Below the pieces are notes generated by a model, which saw nothing but the letters and a program-made list of their open reading frames with translations, did not search any database and was not told the origin of the DNA. Both the position numbers and the translations under genes were made by a program. A stretch of DNA of 6,511 bases from Betaproteobacteria bacterium (GTDB lineage Bacteria; Pseudomonadota; Gammaproteobacteria; Burkholderiales; SG8-41). Below, one piece after another: positions 5,964-6,511 of this stretch (position 1 is its first letter; each line of letters begins with the position of its first letter). Where the stretch lies: NCBI GenBank assembly GCA_029883965.1, contig JAOUIN010000132.1, forward strand, positions 1-6,511, read 5' to 3'.

Positions 5964-6097
5964 GGAGAACCTTGCGGGTGCGATGACAGGCGGTCGATTC
6001 TAGACGAATTGCGCCCGCCCTTTTGCCCGCTTAACCCCGCGGACGTTCCCCGCACGTTTAAGTCAGGGTGACCCACACCAACGAAAAAGGAAAAATC
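5964..6097. promoter_or_regulatory. Divergent intergenic region, promoters not resolved
   Basis: These 134 bp must hold promoters for both the LOG gene (minus) and the secreted protein gene (plus). A TAGAAT on the minus strand (6005-6000) is a fair -10 box but lacks a convincing -35. On the plus strand TTGCGC (near 6009) is a possible -35 with only a poor -10 (TAACCC) at 17 bases. Four CCCGC units occur between 6012 and 6055. The short arms CTTAA and TTAAG (about 6030-6062) enclose this C-rich stretch, possibly by chance. Confidence 0.25.
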
Positions 6098-6511
6098 ATG
6101 AAAACGACAAAATCCGCCCTCACCATAGCCCTGCTCGCCGCATTCATGCCTGCCGCCGTCGCGGCCCAGGCCGAATCCGGCAACACCGCACTGACCATCT
6201 ACAGCACCGCACGGCCCGGCGCGCTGTCGCCCGAGTTCTACCGCGGCGGCGGCAACAGCCAGAACGTGCCCGGTTATGCGGTCGTGCGCCATCAGCGCGC
6301 GCTGCAGCTCAACCGCGGCGCTAACGCCGTGCGCTTCACCGACGTCGCCGCACTGATCGACCCGACCACGGTCAGCTTCGAATCGCTGACCGATCCCAGG
6401 GGCACCAGCGTTGTCGAACAGAATTTCCAGTTCGACCTGGTCAACACGCAGAAACTGCTGGAGAAATACATCGACCGCCGCATCAGCGTCGACCAGATCC
6501 GTGGCAGCGGC
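6098..6511 (+). CDS. Secreted DUF4139-like protein, partial (C-terminus missing)
   Basis: The ATG at 6098 opens a frame that stays open for 138 codons to the right edge. AAGGA six bases upstream (6087-6091) is a good ribosome binding site. The N-terminus is a clear Sec signal peptide: MKTTKSALTIALLAAFMPAA, then VAAQA with cleavage likely after residue 25. The mature part starts ESGNTALTIYST; GYAVVRHQRALQLNRGANAV (59-78) and RFTDVAALIDPTTVSF (79-94) follow, then EQNFQFDL (107-114). This pattern resembles the N-terminal part of DUF4139 proteins, a family of periplasmic or surface proteins whose role is not known to me. It is transcribed away from the LOG gene and soeABC, so it is not part of the operon. 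The family call is from recognition of the pattern and cannot be tested on the missing C-terminal domain. Confidence 0.75.
   Translation, partial: MKTTKSALTIALLAAFMPAAVAAQAESGNTALTIYSTARPGALSPEFYRGGGNSQNVPGYAVVRHQRALQLNRGANAVRFTDVAALIDPTTVSFESLTDPRGTSVVEQNFQFDLVNTQKLLEKYIDRRISVDQIRGSG

Noticed and set aside
5487..6071. A 194-codon plus-strand frame opposite the LOG gene
   Set aside because: It is antisense to a hallmark-bearing enzyme gene and ends inside the divergent intergenic region; its translation shows no recognisable motif.
5885..6292. A minus-strand 135-codon frame across the divergent intergenic region
   Set aside because: It runs antisense to the signal-peptide gene at 6098 and overlaps the start of the LOG gene; glycine-rich shadow translation.

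Overview
The window looks like a GC-rich proteobacterial chromosome segment, most likely from a beta- or gammaproteobacterium with a chemolithotrophic or phototrophic sulfur metabolism. This is inferred from gene content only. No rRNA, tRNA, mobile element or CRISPR array is visible.

The core is a minus-strand operon, read right to left: a 963-residue molybdopterin oxidoreductase (5265-2374), a 243-residue four-cluster ferredoxin-like subunit (2377-1646) and a 313-residue DmsC-type membrane anchor (1629-688). No Tat signal is visible on the catalytic subunit, the apparent Mo ligand is cysteine, and the anchor is of DmsC type. Together these fit SoeABC, the cytoplasm-facing sulfite dehydrogenase that oxidises sulfite to sulfate and passes electrons to the quinone pool. 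The soeA stop and soeB start overlap as ATGA, and the later gaps are 16 and 17 bp. The last clear gene of the run (670-341) encodes a short LETM1-like protein with one hydrophobic segment. Beyond it are 160 bp without a convincing gene, a doubtful 28-codon ORF, and the first 29 codons of a probable small membrane protein running off the left edge.

The leader upstream of soeA (5266-5381) is unusually structured. It holds a plausible sigma-70 promoter with an inverted repeat inside its spacer, a direct repeat of an 11-mer, an imperfect palindrome, and a 12-codon ORF whose stop overlaps the soeA start. It is the most interesting non-coding part of the window.

To the right, a LOG-family phosphoribohydrolase gene (5963-5382, minus) is divergent from a secreted protein resembling the DUF4139 family (6098 to the right edge, plus, truncated). 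These two show no obvious link to sulfite oxidation. I see no clearly new multi-gene system. The points most worth a second look are the soeA leader and the LETM1-like gene attached to soeABC.
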